A stretch of 64,000 nt of DNA from Peribacillus sp044761665 (GCF_044761665.1 NZ_JBIWCW010000018.1:5676-69675); one strand, 5' to 3'. Positions 18,567-27,077 are shown, counted from the stretch's first letter. Notes: generated by a model not told the origin, from the letters alone. Numbers and translations are program-made.

Positions 18567-18730
18567 AAAATGACCCCCTATTCATAACTTTAACCATAGT
18601 ATATGGATGCCTTGTCCCATCCGATTGGACTTATTCCTTTAATTTCCTAAAATTATATGGATAAGAATAAGGGCCGGAATTTAATAAGTGTAAGATCATC
18701 CAGGTCATACTACACGTCATGGAAATAAAA

Positions 18731-18753
18731 AGAACAACCACGAGGGTCGTTCT
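18731..18753 (-). terminator. Terminator of the TauE/SafE gene
   Basis: Nine-base-pair stem (AGAACGACC arm) with a 5-base loop and TTTTTATTT after it on the minus strand, touching the stop codon of the exporter gene. Confidence 0.9.
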
Positions 18754-19653
18754 TTAAGAGACATTTTGCTTTTGTTGGATAAGTCCTTGATTTTTTGTCG
18801 CGTTCATTTTTGTAGCAGTATGATAGATTCCAGCAAGCCACGCTATGAGAACCAAAACATAAATAAAGGAATGTATATCCTCTGGAACCCACGAAGATAA
18901 AACTGTTCTAATATTAGTTAAAATGATGAATCCTCCCACTAGAACTCCCATTAAATGAGCAGGCAGGATGCGAACAAAGTAAGCTGCTATCGGTGCCGCC
19001 ACCACGCCACCAATAATGAGTGCAGCAACCCAGAACCAATTAACAGCTCCCCATCCTAGAGAGAGAATAAAACCAAGACTTCCAAAAAAGGCGATCGCAA
19101 ACTCACTTGTATCAATTGTCCCTACCGCTTTCCTCGCGGTCATCCCTTTTTTTGATAACAAGACAGGAGTTGCTATTGGGCCCCATCCCCCACCGCCTGT
19201 TGCATCACAAAAACCGGCAAATAGACCAAGTGGAATAGATTGTTTCGCAGTTAATGGTTTAAAGGATTCGTTTTCCTCTGACGGTTTGAAAATAAAAAGA
19301 AAGCGAAATAAGACATAAATCCCTAATCCTAATAAAAAGATAGCGATATATGGCCTTGCGATCTCAGCTGGCAGGTTACTCAAAAAACAAGCCCCCACGA
19401 AGGCACCAATTGAACCAGGGATTATTAAACGTAAGACCATATTCTTGTCAACATTACCAAACTTGATATGCGAAGCTCCTGAAACAGCAGTAGTGACGAC
19501 TTCCGATAAATGAACAGAAGCTGAAGCTACAGCTGGGACAATTCCAAACGTCAATAAGAGTGAAGATGAGCTAACACCGTACCCCATCCCAAGAGAACCA
19601 TCAATTAACTGAGCTAAAAAACCGATGAAGGCTAAAACCATTAACTTTTTCAT
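18754..19653 (-). CDS. TauE/SafE family anion transporter
   Basis: A 299-residue membrane protein with about eight helices and the family's repeated motif (MGYGVSSSSLLLTFGI and later GLFAGFCDATGGGGWGPIATPVLLS). Members move sulfite, sulfonates or other organosulfur anions across the membrane. Its position next to the siroheme and sulfate-reduction genes suggests sulfite or sulfate handling, which is inference. A strong terminator separates it from the siroheme genes, so it is a separate unit with GAGGGAAG before the ATG. Notably, no CysP-type sulfate permease is found within the cys cluster here. Confidence 0.82.
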   Translation of the reverse strand: MKKLMVLAFIGFLAQLIDGSLGMGYGVSSSSLLLTFGIVPAVASASVHLSEVVTTAVSGASHIKFGNVDKNMVLRLIIPGSIGAFVGACFLSNLPAEIARPYIAIFLLGLGIYVLFRFLFIFKPSEENESFKPLTAKQSIPLGLFAGFCDATGGGGWGPIATPVLLSKKGMTARKAVGTIDTSEFAIAFFGSLGFILSLGWGAVNWFWVAALIIGGVVAAPIAAYFVRILPAHLMGVLVGGFIILTNIRTVLSSWVPEDIHSFIYVLVLIAWLAGIYHTATKMNATKNQGLIQQKQNVS

Positions 19654-19723
19654 GTCTTCCCTCTTTTTCTTAAATTCATAGGATCACAAACAGGTCCTAT
19701 CACCGTTATGTAAAGGCAAAAAG

Positions 19724-19767
19724 AGGCACCTAATCAAAATGATAATAATCATTTTGATTAGGTGCCT
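19724..19767 (-). terminator. Terminator of the siroheme genes
   Basis: A 19-base-pair perfect stem with a TAATAA-type loop and a T5 tract on the minus strand, 25 bases after the sirC stop. Very strong. Confidence 0.95.
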
Positions 19768-19791
19768 TCAGTTTCTCTGATCAGCCCATTT

Positions 19792-20406
19792 TTATACAAC
19801 TTCCACTGGCATAAGACTTACTAAAAAACGATATCTCTCTTTTACGGAATGCTTATACAGCTCATCAATCGAATCTTTTAATAACCTAGATTTTTCTGTT
19901 GCGGTAAATGAACTGTTTTTAATATGCATTCTTGCCTCGAAAAGAAATTCGAGATACTCTTCATATGATTCATCATATACTTCCATAAGTTCATTACGAA
20001 TCTTTTTAGCAAGCTGAGGGCTTGCACCATTAGTAGATACACTGATTGAAAGTTTTCCCCTATGAAATGATGCTGGGATATGGAAATTCGCAAGCTCCTG
20101 ATTGCTGACGACATTGACAAGTTGGTTTACGTGAGCATTGTTGTAAATTTCCTCATTTACTTCTGAAGAGTTGGTGGCCGCAATGATTAAAAAGGCATCT
20201 TTGTAATCCATGGGTTCTACTTCTTTAAGGACAACATGAACGTTCCCCTGTTCTTGAAGTGGCCTGAACCCTTCACATATCTCAGGACTTATTACAGTTA
20301 CAGTAGCACCTGCTTCAAGTAAAGATATAGCTTTCCATAAAGCAATTTTTCCACCGCCAATAATGACGCACTTCTTATTTTCAATCTTAAGCGTAATTGG
20401 ATACAT
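19792..20406 (-). CDS. sirC: Precorrin-2 dehydrogenase (SirC/YlnF-like)
   Basis: A 204-residue enzyme that oxidises precorrin-2 to sirohydrochlorin with NAD, the middle step of siroheme synthesis. The Rossmann motif IIGGGKIALWKAISLLEAGA opens the protein, and the Met8/CysG-type region ISVSTNGASPQLAKKIRNEL follows at about 125-145. ATG at 20406 has GGAGAG seven bases upstream; a GTG two codons before is possible. The start lies inside the end of sirB (20-base overlap), so the two are coupled. Confidence 0.9.
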   Translation of the reverse strand: MYPITLKIENKKCVIIGGGKIALWKAISLLEAGATVTVISPEICEGFRPLQEQGNVHVVLKEVEPMDYKDAFLIIAATNSSEVNEEIYNNAHVNQLVNVVSNQELANFHIPASFHRGKLSISVSTNGASPQLAKKIRNELMEVYDESYEEYLEFLFEARMHIKNSSFTATEKSRLLKDSIDELYKHSVKERYRFLVSLMPVEVV

Positions 20407-21148
20407 AAGCACTCTCTCCAGACAATTCCTGTATTCTTTCTCCTATTACTTTTTCAATCTTTGGATGATAGCCGAGATAATGGCAAAGGACAAACTCTTG
20501 CTCGCTTGTCCGTTGGATTTCCCCTATAGCCTTTTCCATCGATTGCATTAAAAGACCAGTGAATAATAGATAAGGAATGATAAAGATTTGATTTACTGGA
20601 TACGATTCCACTTGTATCAGTGCATCTTCAAAACTTGGAGTGGCAGCTGTCAAATAACAGTCTTTCACTGTAGTATTGGGCATCCGGATTTGAAGTAAAT
20701 CCGCTATATGGCTTAAGTCCTTTTTTACGTCAGGATCGCTGCTACCCCTGCCAACTAGGAGAATCAGTGATTGGTCAGTTATCTTTCTTTTCGTTTCTAG
20801 CAACCGCTCTTCTAAAATATCAACCATTTTCTCGCTGACCCCTATCGGTCTTCCATATTTCAATTCGACCTCAGGAAAAAGGTTTTTCATTTTATGTAAA
20901 ACATCCGGAATATCATGTTTAGCATGTGCAGCAGTTAACAATAGAACTGGGATAGCGATTATTTTTGTTGCTCCCCTTTGTACGCACGTTGCATAAGCGT
21001 CTTCTATCGTCGGACTAGCCAATTCAAGAAAGCAATACTCTTGAATAATGTTTGACTGCCGTTTCATGCATTCTTTTATAAAATTTACAGCTTGCGCGGC
21101 GGCCTCATTAACACGACTTCCATGGCATATGTAAAGAATAGCTTCCAT
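20387..21148 (-). CDS. sirB: Sirohydrochlorin ferrochelatase (SirB/CbiX-type)
   Basis: A 253-residue two-domain chelatase that inserts iron into sirohydrochlorin to give siroheme, the cofactor of sulfite and nitrite reductase. The CHGSR motif close to the N terminus carries the metal-binding His; the second half repeats the fold (LVGRGSSDPDVKKDL). The ATG overlaps the sumT stop (ATGA), with GAGG upstream, so TTG one codon earlier is less likely. CbiX cobalt chelatases are closely related, but siroheme neighbours favour iron. Confidence 0.88.
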   Translation of the reverse strand: MEAILYICHGSRVNEAAAQAVNFIKECMKRQSNIIQEYCFLELASPTIEDAYATCVQRGATKIIAIPVLLLTAAHAKHDIPDVLHKMKNLFPEVELKYGRPIGVSEKMVDILEERLLETKRKITDQSLILLVGRGSSDPDVKKDLSHIADLLQIRMPNTTVKDCYLTAATPSFEDALIQVESYPVNQIFIIPYLLFTGLLMQSMEKAIGEIQRTSEQEFVLCHYLGYHPKIEKVIGERIQELSGESAYVSNYA

Positions 21149-21924
21149 CAATAGGCCTCGTTGGCCAGTAACTTTTCGACTTGCCTTGGTTCAAACCAGC
21201 TAATTTTTTCATTTAAGGCCACCACTTCTCCAATTAGAATCATACACGGGTTGGAGATACCTTCGTTTTGGGCTGTTTCTATTATATTGGCTAGTGTACT
21301 GATTGCCGTCTGTTGTGCATTTAATGTCCCCCAATGGATTAATGCTACAGGTGTTTCCGGATTTTTCCCATGTTCCAGGAGTTTCGCTTGGATATATGGA
21401 AGATTTTTAACACCCATGTAGATGGCCAATGTATCGATACCTTTAGCCAGAGATTCCCATTTGATATTATCTTCCTCGTCCTTTTTACGATGACCCGTTA
21501 CAATGGCGAATGATGAAGCATGTTCTCTATGGGTCACTGGAATTCCCGCATATGCAGGAGCGGCTATACCTGCAGTGATGCCTGGCACAATTTCAAAGTG
21601 TATTCCATTTTCGGCAAGCGCCTCTGCTTCCTCTCCGCCTCTCCCGAACACAAATGGATCTCCGCCTTTCAGCCGAGTGACAACCTTACCTTTTTTGGCA
21701 TATTTGATAAGAAACCGATTGATTGTTTCTTGTTGCAGAAGATGATAATCCGGCAATTTCCCACAATTAATCAATTCGACTCCTTCTTTTGCATATGCCA
21801 ACAATTCTTTGTTGACAAGGCGATCATATAAAATTACATCCGCTTCTTGAATGCATCTCAATCCTTTTACTGTAATTAAATCTGGATCTCCGGGACCGGC
21901 TCCTACTAGATACACTTTCCCCAT
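21148..21924 (-). CDS. sumT: Uroporphyrinogen-III C-methyltransferase
   Basis: A 258-residue SAM-dependent enzyme that methylates uroporphyrinogen III twice to make precorrin-2. Family motifs are the N-terminal LVGAGPGDPDLITVKG, the DVILYDRLVNKELL strand, VVTRLKGGDPFVFGRGGEEAEAL and GIPVTHREHASS. I place the start at ATG 21924 with AAAGGCGG seven bases upstream. It begins the sumT-sirB-sirC set (B. subtilis ylnD-ylnE-ylnF). A 468-base gap after cysC suggests that it has its own promoter or leader here. Confidence 0.93.
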   Translation of the reverse strand: MGKVYLVGAGPGDPDLITVKGLRCIQEADVILYDRLVNKELLAYAKEGVELINCGKLPDYHLLQQETINRFLIKYAKKGKVVTRLKGGDPFVFGRGGEEAEALAENGIHFEIVPGITAGIAAPAYAGIPVTHREHASSFAIVTGHRKKDEEDNIKWESLAKGIDTLAIYMGVKNLPYIQAKLLEHGKNPETPVALIHWGTLNAQQTAISTLANIIETAQNEGISNPCMILIGEVVALNEKISWFEPRQVEKLLANEAY

Positions 21925-22392
21925 TTGCAATCCGCCTTTCCCTAAGAGTATTGTTTCAAAATCAGCTTAAACGAAACATGCTCCATTTTTAATATTTTTC
22001 TTTTCTATAATGATTCAGTAATGGTCGGCATTTTCCGGATATGATTTTCAGGTTGATATCAACGTTCTGGAGAACATTTCATCTGTTTCAGAGATAATGT
22101 TGATGCGATGTATTCATACTTGATTGTAACTTTAAACAGAATAAGAATCACCGTTTATTTATCTACCGTAATATTTACAAGGTAATCTGTTGGCCCTATG
22201 TGAAATTTCACATGGACTTTAAAGCCCGCATCATACAATAGCAAGCTTCTTTACCGTTGTATATTAAGCCTGCTCATTGAACACATCTATTTCTAGTTTA
22301 GGAATGGAATAGAAGTAACATTAACGCATAATCTGCAATCGTCCAATATATTATAGGCAAGTACAGGTTGCCGCCCAATCCTTTTCCCTAAG
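21925..22392. other. Long gap inside the sulfur cluster with possible coding remnant and palindrome
   Basis: In B. subtilis cysC and ylnD are adjacent, whereas here 468 bases separate them. On the minus strand 22155-22244 could encode a 29-codon peptide (part reads DAGFKVHVKFHIGP) that looks protein-like but has no clear start, so it may be a gene remnant. Within it is a perfect 16-base palindrome, ATGTGAAATTTCACAT (22198-22213). A second 12-base palindrome, GTTGATATCAAC, is near 22052. No terminator is obvious after cysC. Confidence 0.4.
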
Positions 22393-22992
22393 TTATATCG
22401 CTCTCTTTGTGGTCAAATAGTCTATAACCTGTTCGACGCACTCTTCTATGCTATACTGATCGGATTCCAAAACGATTTCAGGATGTTCAGGTTCTTCATA
22501 TGGAGAATCGATTCCAGTGAAATCTTTAATGATACCTTTACGTGCCTTGTCGTAAAGACCTTTTGGATCACGAACTTCGCATTCTTCAAGCGGACATTTT
22601 AGGTACACCTCAATAAACTCGCCTTCTTCAAGCAGGTCGCGAACGATTTGACGATCTGCCCGAAAAGGTGATATAAATGCCGTTAATACGAACTGTCCAC
22701 TATCAACGAAAAGCTTGGAAACTTCCCCAATGCGTCTAATATTCTCCGTGCGGTCATCCTCAGAGAAGCCTAAATCTTTATTGAGTCCATGACGAATGTT
22801 ATCCCCATCCAAAACATAACTACGAATATTCCGATTATATAGCTCTTTTGCTACAGCATTGGCAATCGTTGATTTTCCAGATCCTGAAAGTCCGGTAAAC
22901 CATAACACGGTACTCTCATGTCCGTTTTGCTTACGGCGCAGTTCCTTAGATAAAGACGATTCATGCCAAGTTACATTGCTACTTTTACTCAT
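22393..22992 (-). CDS. cysC: Adenylylsulfate kinase
   Basis: A 199-residue P-loop kinase that phosphorylates APS to PAPS with ATP. The P-loop GLSGSGKSTIANAV is at about residues 34-47, followed by the APS-binding DGDNIRHGLNKDLGFS and the lid region (DPKGLYDKARKG). GGAGGATCTTA precedes the ATG. It follows sat by 29 bases and is the third gene of cysH-sat-cysC. Confidence 0.95.
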   Translation of the reverse strand: MSKSSNVTWHESSLSKELRRKQNGHESTVLWFTGLSGSGKSTIANAVAKELYNRNIRSYVLDGDNIRHGLNKDLGFSEDDRTENIRRIGEVSKLFVDSGQFVLTAFISPFRADRQIVRDLLEEGEFIEVYLKCPLEECEVRDPKGLYDKARKGIIKDFTGIDSPYEEPEHPEIVLESDQYSIEECVEQVIDYLTTKRAI

Positions 22993-23021
22993 TAAGATCC
23001 TCCTTTAATTGTTTACTACAT

Positions 23022-24170
23022 TTAGTTATATACCTCATTCTTTTTAAGCCCTTCTATTAACACTTCGATTACTTCTTTGCGGCTGAATGTGGCTGGCGGG
23101 ATTTCTCCGTTTCGCAGCATTTCCCTAACTTTCGTACCTGAAAGGATAACATGATCTTCTTTGCCATGTGGACATGTCTTTGCAGAAGCCATATTTCCAC
23201 ATGTTTTACAATAGAAGCTATGTTCAAAGAATAACAATGTAATCCCTAACTCATCAGCAGTAAAATTACTGAAGATTTTTTGTGCATCATACGTTCCATA
23301 ATAATCGCCGACTCCAGCATGGTCACGACCGACAATAAAGTGAGTGCATCCGTAGTTTTTACGAACCATAGCATGGAATATCGCTTCCCTGGGTCCTGCA
23401 TAACGCATCGCAGCAGGGAATACTGCGAGTGAGACACGCTCTTTAGGATAATACTTTTCAAGTAATACTTTATAGCTATCCATCCGAACGTCAGCAGGGA
23501 TGTCATCGGATTTGGTGGCACCAACCAATGGATTTAAGAATAATCCGTCTACTATCTCCAGTGCTGTCTTTTGAATATATTCATGTGCACGGTGAACAGG
23601 ATTTCTAGTTTGGAATCCAACGACCGTTTTCCAACCTTTATCTTCAAATGCCTTACGTGTCTCAATCGGATCTAAATAATGATCCTCGAATAATGGACGC
23701 TCGATTCGTTTGACAAGTTTGATTTCCCCACCCACATAAACATTGCCACGGTTATATAGGTTTTTTACACCTGGATGGTTCTCATCATCCGTTTGATAGA
23801 CCAGAGTTGCTTCCAATTGCTTATCAGGAATGAAGATATCGGAAATCATCAAGACTCCATAAATTTGTCCTTCGTGGGTCAACTTTACTTTTTCCCCTAT
23901 AGTAAGGGCATTTGCGATATCATCAGCTAGAGGTAATGTAATAGGAATGCTCCAGACATGTTCGCTGCTAAGGCGCATGTCCTTTACCACTGAATGATAG
24001 TCCTCTTTCGTAAAGAATCCTTCGATGGGACTGTAGGCACCCGTCCCGATAAGTTCCAAGTCACTTAGGGCAATTTCATCTATCTCCACTGATTTTTCAA
24101 TATTAGACAAATCATAGTCTGGTTCAAAACGGTTGATTAATGTTCCTCCGTGCGGCAAGCTATTAGTCAC
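23022..24170 (-). CDS. sat: Sulfate adenylyltransferase (ATP sulfurylase)
   Basis: A 382-residue homo-oligomeric enzyme that makes APS and pyrophosphate from sulfate and ATP. The HxGH-like nucleotide motif is in QTRNPVHRAHEY, with the second active-site motif in GRDHAGVGDYYG. A C-terminal Cys cluster (FYCKTCGNMASAKTCPHG) probably binds zinc, as in bacterial dissimilatory-like Sat. The start is GTG at 24170 behind GGGGAAATTAAC, which gives the length of the B. subtilis protein; a longer frame of 38 codons overlaps cysH and is not supported. It follows cysH by 23 bases. Confidence 0.95.
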   Translation of the reverse strand: MTNSLPHGGTLINRFEPDYDLSNIEKSVEIDEIALSDLELIGTGAYSPIEGFFTKEDYHSVVKDMRLSSEHVWSIPITLPLADDIANALTIGEKVKLTHEGQIYGVLMISDIFIPDKQLEATLVYQTDDENHPGVKNLYNRGNVYVGGEIKLVKRIERPLFEDHYLDPIETRKAFEDKGWKTVVGFQTRNPVHRAHEYIQKTALEIVDGLFLNPLVGATKSDDIPADVRMDSYKVLLEKYYPKERVSLAVFPAAMRYAGPREAIFHAMVRKNYGCTHFIVGRDHAGVGDYYGTYDAQKIFSNFTADELGITLLFFEHSFYCKTCGNMASAKTCPHGKEDHVILSGTKVREMLRNGEIPPATFSRKEVIEVLIEGLKKNEVYN

Positions 24171-24193
24171 GTTAATTTCCCCCTGATAATTTT

Positions 24194-24910
24194 TTAAGAT
24201 AAATGTAATCCACATTCCGTTTTTTGCGCACCTTGCCAACGTCCTGAACGAAGATCCTCGGCATTGATAGCAGGTGCAGTGCATGTCTTACAACCAATAC
24301 TTGGGTACCCATTATCATGAAGCACATTATATGGTAAGCCGTTTTTATGTGCATACCGCCAGACATCTTTCCATGTCCAATGTATGAGCGGGCAAATTTT
24401 TATCGATTTGAATTTATTATCTTTATTTATATATTCGGTCAATGCCCTTGTTTCTGATTGTTCCCTACGAAGTCCAGAAAGCCAGGCGGTCGCCGTTGAA
24501 AGTACTTCTGTGAGAGGCGTAATTTTGCGGATGTTACAGCATTTATTCGAATCATGGACCCATAACTCATCACCGAATTCAGCGGCTTGTTCTTCTAATG
24601 TCAATTCCGGTTTCTTCAATTCGATGGACAGCTGTGGATAACGCTTTTTTACTTGTTCGATTAATTGGTATGTTTCTGTAAAATGAACATCAGTATCTAA
24701 AAAAACGATTTTGGCTGCAGGATTGACCTTTGCCAGCAGGTCTGTCAAAACAATTCCTTCAATACCAAAACTACAAGCATAAATGAGCTTATCAGCATAC
24801 TCGGAATTTGCCCATTCGAGTACTTCTAGAGCTCCTTTTGTCTCACTGTCTTCTGGAAATGAAGGTAGTACAGCTGTATCGATGGTTTCATAGTTTAATA
24901 GTTCTGCCAA
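24194..24910 (-). CDS. cysH: Phosphoadenylyl/adenylyl-sulfate reductase
   Basis: A 238-residue thioredoxin-linked reductase turning APS or PAPS into sulfite. The PP-loop-like ACSFGIEGIVLTDLL region binds the nucleotide. Two Cys pairs (CCNIRK near 130 and CKTC near 215) are the ligands of a [4Fe-4S] cluster, which marks APS-reducing enzymes, and the C-terminal ECGLH holds the catalytic Cys. The start is TTG, seven bases after AGAGGGGG. It heads cysH-sat-cysC; an intrinsic hairpin separates it from the yezD-like gene, with a TATAAT on the minus strand at about 24981-24990 between them. Confidence 0.93.
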   Translation of the reverse strand: MAELLNYETIDTAVLPSFPEDSETKGALEVLEWANSEYADKLIYACSFGIEGIVLTDLLAKVNPAAKIVFLDTDVHFTETYQLIEQVKKRYPQLSIELKKPELTLEEQAAEFGDELWVHDSNKCCNIRKITPLTEVLSTATAWLSGLRREQSETRALTEYINKDNKFKSIKICPLIHWTWKDVWRYAHKNGLPYNVLHDNGYPSIGCKTCTAPAINAEDLRSGRWQGAQKTECGLHLS

Positions 24911-25001
24911 TTCTATACCCCCTCTAACAAATTACCTTATGATCCATCAGGTATCTGTTATAACCCATGACACATCATTGTATTATAATATAAGAAAAAA
25001 A

Positions 25002-25043
25002 GCAGTTTTAACCAATAATACCTTATATATCAGTTAAAACCGC
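25002..25043 (-). terminator. Terminator or attenuator between the yezD-like gene and cysH
   Basis: An 11-base-pair stem with one mismatch (GCGGTTTTAAC arm) and a T7 tract on the minus strand, 28 bases after the yezD stop and about 90 bases before cysH. It would stop most S-box-controlled transcripts before cysH unless cysH has its own promoter. Confidence 0.85.
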
Positions 25044-25070
25044 CTCTAGTTTTTCTAGTCAGCAGTCACT

Positions 25071-25214
25071 TTATTTAATTCTCATTTTTTCGTTTCTTTC
25101 CATCTGAATAACCTTACCATCCTGAACGATAAGTGTTATCGAACCATATTTCATCGTTTTCAGCATTTCTTGCAGCCGTTCAAATATTTCCCCCAGCTGA
25201 TTTTCTTTTTCCAA
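25071..25214 (-). CDS. yezD: YezD-like DUF2292 small protein
   Basis: A 47-residue protein. The core KYGSITLIVQDGKVIQMERNEK is the hallmark of the DUF2292/YezD family, a predicted small beta-hairpin protein often found near sulfur-assimilation genes; its function is unknown. I chose TTG at 25214 because GGAGG lies seven bases upstream. An ATG two codons earlier (25220) would leave only one base between it and the ribosome site. It is the first gene behind the SAM riboswitch, so its expression should rise when SAM is low. Confidence 0.85.
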   Translation of the reverse strand: MEKENQLGEIFERLQEMLKTMKYGSITLIVQDGKVIQMERNEKMRIK

Positions 25215-25351
25215 GCCCATTCCTCCTTTAAGAAAACTCGTCGACTGACTTGTCGCAAAGATGATCAGCTTGTTAAATGAATTTTCCTAAATTTTATACG
25301 ATCAATATTACAGTCATAACAGTTAAATTTATTTTTCATAATAAGAAAAGT

Positions 25352-25494
25352 CCTTCCAAAATGGAAAGATTAAAAGGTAAACTTATTTACCTTATCTTCC
25401 AAAATGATGACATTTTGTTGGAGTTGGCACCTTATATACACCTTGCAGGTTGCTGAACTTAAAAGGGTAAAAACCATCCATCACTCTGGATAAG
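25352..25494 (-). ncRNA. S-box (SAM-I) riboswitch with terminator, upstream of the yezD-like gene
   Basis: On the minus strand the aptamer runs from CTTATCC (25494) to GGAAGATAAG (25391). P1 pairs CTTATC with GATAAG, and the conserved core segments CAGCAACC and AGGTGCCAACTCC are present. The following hairpin (25352-25368, CTTTCCA stem, then CTTTTC) is the terminator. The 3' strand of P1 (GGAAGAT) can instead pair with ATCTTTCC at the terminator's 5' arm, the classical antiterminator. The P2/kink-turn part is diverged: the usual GAGGGA...GGCCC is not seen, and TTTTTACCC stands in its place. Confidence 0.82.
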
Positions 25495-25508
25495 TTTTAT
25501 TATTTTAA

Positions 25509-25536
25509 ATATTAACATATATCAAATCATTGTCAA
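25509..25536 (-). promoter_or_regulatory. Sigma-A promoter of the S-box/yezD transcript
   Basis: TTGACA, 16 bases, TAATAT on the minus strand. The expected transcript start is a few bases before the riboswitch aptamer, which fits S-box leaders. Confidence 0.8.
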
Positions 25537-25638
25537 TGGAGTTTTCATATAAATTAACTTGGTTTAATATTTTGGATGAACTGCTATTATTATACACAAA
25601 TCATTCCCATTTGCTACATTATTCCTTACGTTAATTAT

Positions 25639-25683
25639 ATAGGCTTATTTATTCCAAAACAGGATTGAAATAAATAAGCCTAT
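25639..25683 (-). terminator. Long inverted repeat after the ssuE-like gene
   Basis: A stem of at least 15 base pairs (ATAGGCTTATTTATT arm) with an 11-15 base loop, about 55 bases past the stop. There is no T tract, so termination efficiency is uncertain. Confidence 0.6.
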
Positions 25684-25737
25684 AGTCATCTATGGATAAC
25701 AAAAACGAAAATTACAGCTGTACTTAGTATTTCTCCA

Positions 25738-26271
25738 TTACATTCTTTTTTGAATGGCTTCTATGAATTCCTTTACTTGGCTTTGTGTACGATTCAGCAA
25801 TTCTCCATCCCTAATGGGGCTTAACGGATTCTGCTTATCAACTTCCTTATCCACAAAGTATAACCCCTGCATCGGTTCACCCTTCAAAATTGAAATTAAT
25901 GGTTTCAGAGCATAATCTATCGCTAATAAATGCCTGTTGCTTCCTCCAATCATAATGGGTAACACTGGCTTATCTTTAAAGGCACCTTCGGGAAATAGAT
26001 CGATTAAAGCTTTCAACACGCCTGTATACGATGCCTTATAGACTGGTGAACCAATAATGATACCGTTAGCTCGCTTAATCTTTTCTGACACCATTAAAAT
26101 ATCTTCACTGTCATAGCGGCCTTGGAATAAATCGGTTGCTGAAAACTCCGTAATAGAATAATAATCAGTGGTAAATCCCTCTTTTCCCACTAATGTCTCG
26201 ATATATTTCAGTAAGATATCTGTCCTTGAAGGTATAGCAGGACTGCCTGACAAAATTACAATTTCGCTCAT
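25738..26271 (-). CDS. ssuE: NADPH-dependent FMN reductase (SsuE-like)
   Basis: A 177-residue flavodoxin-like enzyme. ILSGSPAIPSRTDILL binds the FMN phosphate, and IIGSPVYKASYTGVLKALID is the second flavin loop. SsuE proteins supply reduced FMN to alkanesulfonate monooxygenases when sulfate is short. No SsuD monooxygenase is beside it, although LLM-type flavin enzymes occur at 32.8-34.9 kb. Its place beside the sulfur cluster supports a sulfur role. A good sigma-A promoter lies upstream and GGAGGAATAAAAA precedes the ATG. Confidence 0.82.
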   Translation of the reverse strand: MSEIVILSGSPAIPSRTDILLKYIETLVGKEGFTTDYYSITEFSATDLFQGRYDSEDILMVSEKIKRANGIIIGSPVYKASYTGVLKALIDLFPEGAFKDKPVLPIMIGGSNRHLLAIDYALKPLISILKGEPMQGLYFVDKEVDKQNPLSPIRDGELLNRTQSQVKEFIEAIQKRM

Positions 26272-26374
26272 TTTTTATTCCTCCTTATATCTATCCAGAA
26301 AAAACTCATGGTCCCAGGAATGCGATATATATACTTGAGGTATGATTCCTTTCCAGTTATGAAATCCTTATTTA

Positions 26375-26402
26375 ATTATCTTAATAATCAGAAAAAAGTC
26401 AA
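26375..26402 (-). promoter_or_regulatory. Sigma-A promoter of the ssuE-like gene
   Basis: TTGACT, 16 bases, GATAAT on the minus strand, about 105 bases before the start codon. The leader in between has no structure I recognise. Confidence 0.7.
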
Positions 26403-26459
26403 ATGAATTGGTTGGCCTTTATATTTAATTGAAATTCTTTTAATCCATTATAAAAAAAA

Positions 26460-26476
26460 CTGCCCTATTAGGACAG
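26460..26476 (-). terminator. Terminator of pdxST
   Basis: Seven-base-pair stem (CTGTCCT arm, one G-U pair) with a 3-base loop and T8 on the minus strand, 22 bases after the pdxT stop. Confidence 0.88.
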
Positions 26477-26497
26477 CTCAGTGTAACCCACCTCAAC

Positions 26498-27076
26498 TTA
26501 ATACACGGGATTTTTAACCATATCAATAAAGTGTTGCATAAACCGATTATCACCTGCTAGTTCTGGATGAAATGCACTGACAAGGACATGTTCTTGCCTA
26601 GCTGCGACGATGTTCTCGTCATACCTTGCTAATACTTCCACATTTTTACCCACCCTTACTGCAAGGGGCGCTCTGATAAAGATCCCCTTAAAAGGATCTT
26701 CCATCCCTTTTACAAGTAGTGGTGCTTCAAAACTTTCCCGTTGCCGACCGAATCCATTCCTTTTCACGGAAATATCCATCAACCCAAGATGAGGTGCTTC
26801 CAAACTAACCAATTCCTTTGCAACTAATACCATGCCGGCACAAGTGCCAAAAATCGGTTTCTTTTGTTCATAAAATGCTGTAATGGAGTCCATGAAACCG
26901 TAATGATCCATCAGTTTTCCCATTGTGGTACTTTCCCCACCCGGAATGATTAAGCCGTCAATATCCCCTAACTGCTCTGGCTTCTTTACAAGAACCGCGT
27001 GTTCACCGACTGACCTGATTTGGATCATGTGTTCATCGACAGCCCCCTGTAAACCTAAAACTCCTATGGTTATCAT
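26498..27076 (-). CDS. pdxT: Pyridoxal 5'-phosphate synthase glutaminase subunit
   Basis: A 192-residue class I glutaminase that passes ammonia to PdxS. The nucleophile Cys is in FGTCAGMVLVA and the His/Glu pair in SAFHPELAGD; the oxyanion loop IPGGESTTMGKL is near residue 45. The ATG is one base after the pdxS stop with GGTGG upstream; the frame can be read four codons further but then overlaps pdxS. PdxS and PdxT form a 24-mer in the cytosol. Confidence 0.95.
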   Translation of the reverse strand: MITIGVLGLQGAVDEHMIQIRSVGEHAVLVKKPEQLGDIDGLIIPGGESTTMGKLMDHYGFMDSITAFYEQKKPIFGTCAGMVLVAKELVSLEAPHLGLMDISVKRNGFGRQRESFEAPLLVKGMEDPFKGIFIRAPLAVRVGKNVEVLARYDENIVAARQEHVLVSAFHPELAGDNRFMQHFIDMVKNPVY

Positions 27077-27077
27077 G

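Noticed and set aside
18372..18587. Plus-strand frame antisense to the 71-residue gene
   Set aside because: The minus strand has the ribosome site and terminator; the plus strand has neither.
22198..22213. Palindrome as a possible Fnr box
   Set aside because: Fnr/CRP-type sites are TGTGA-N6-TCACA; here the half-sites are four bases apart, so the spacing is wrong.
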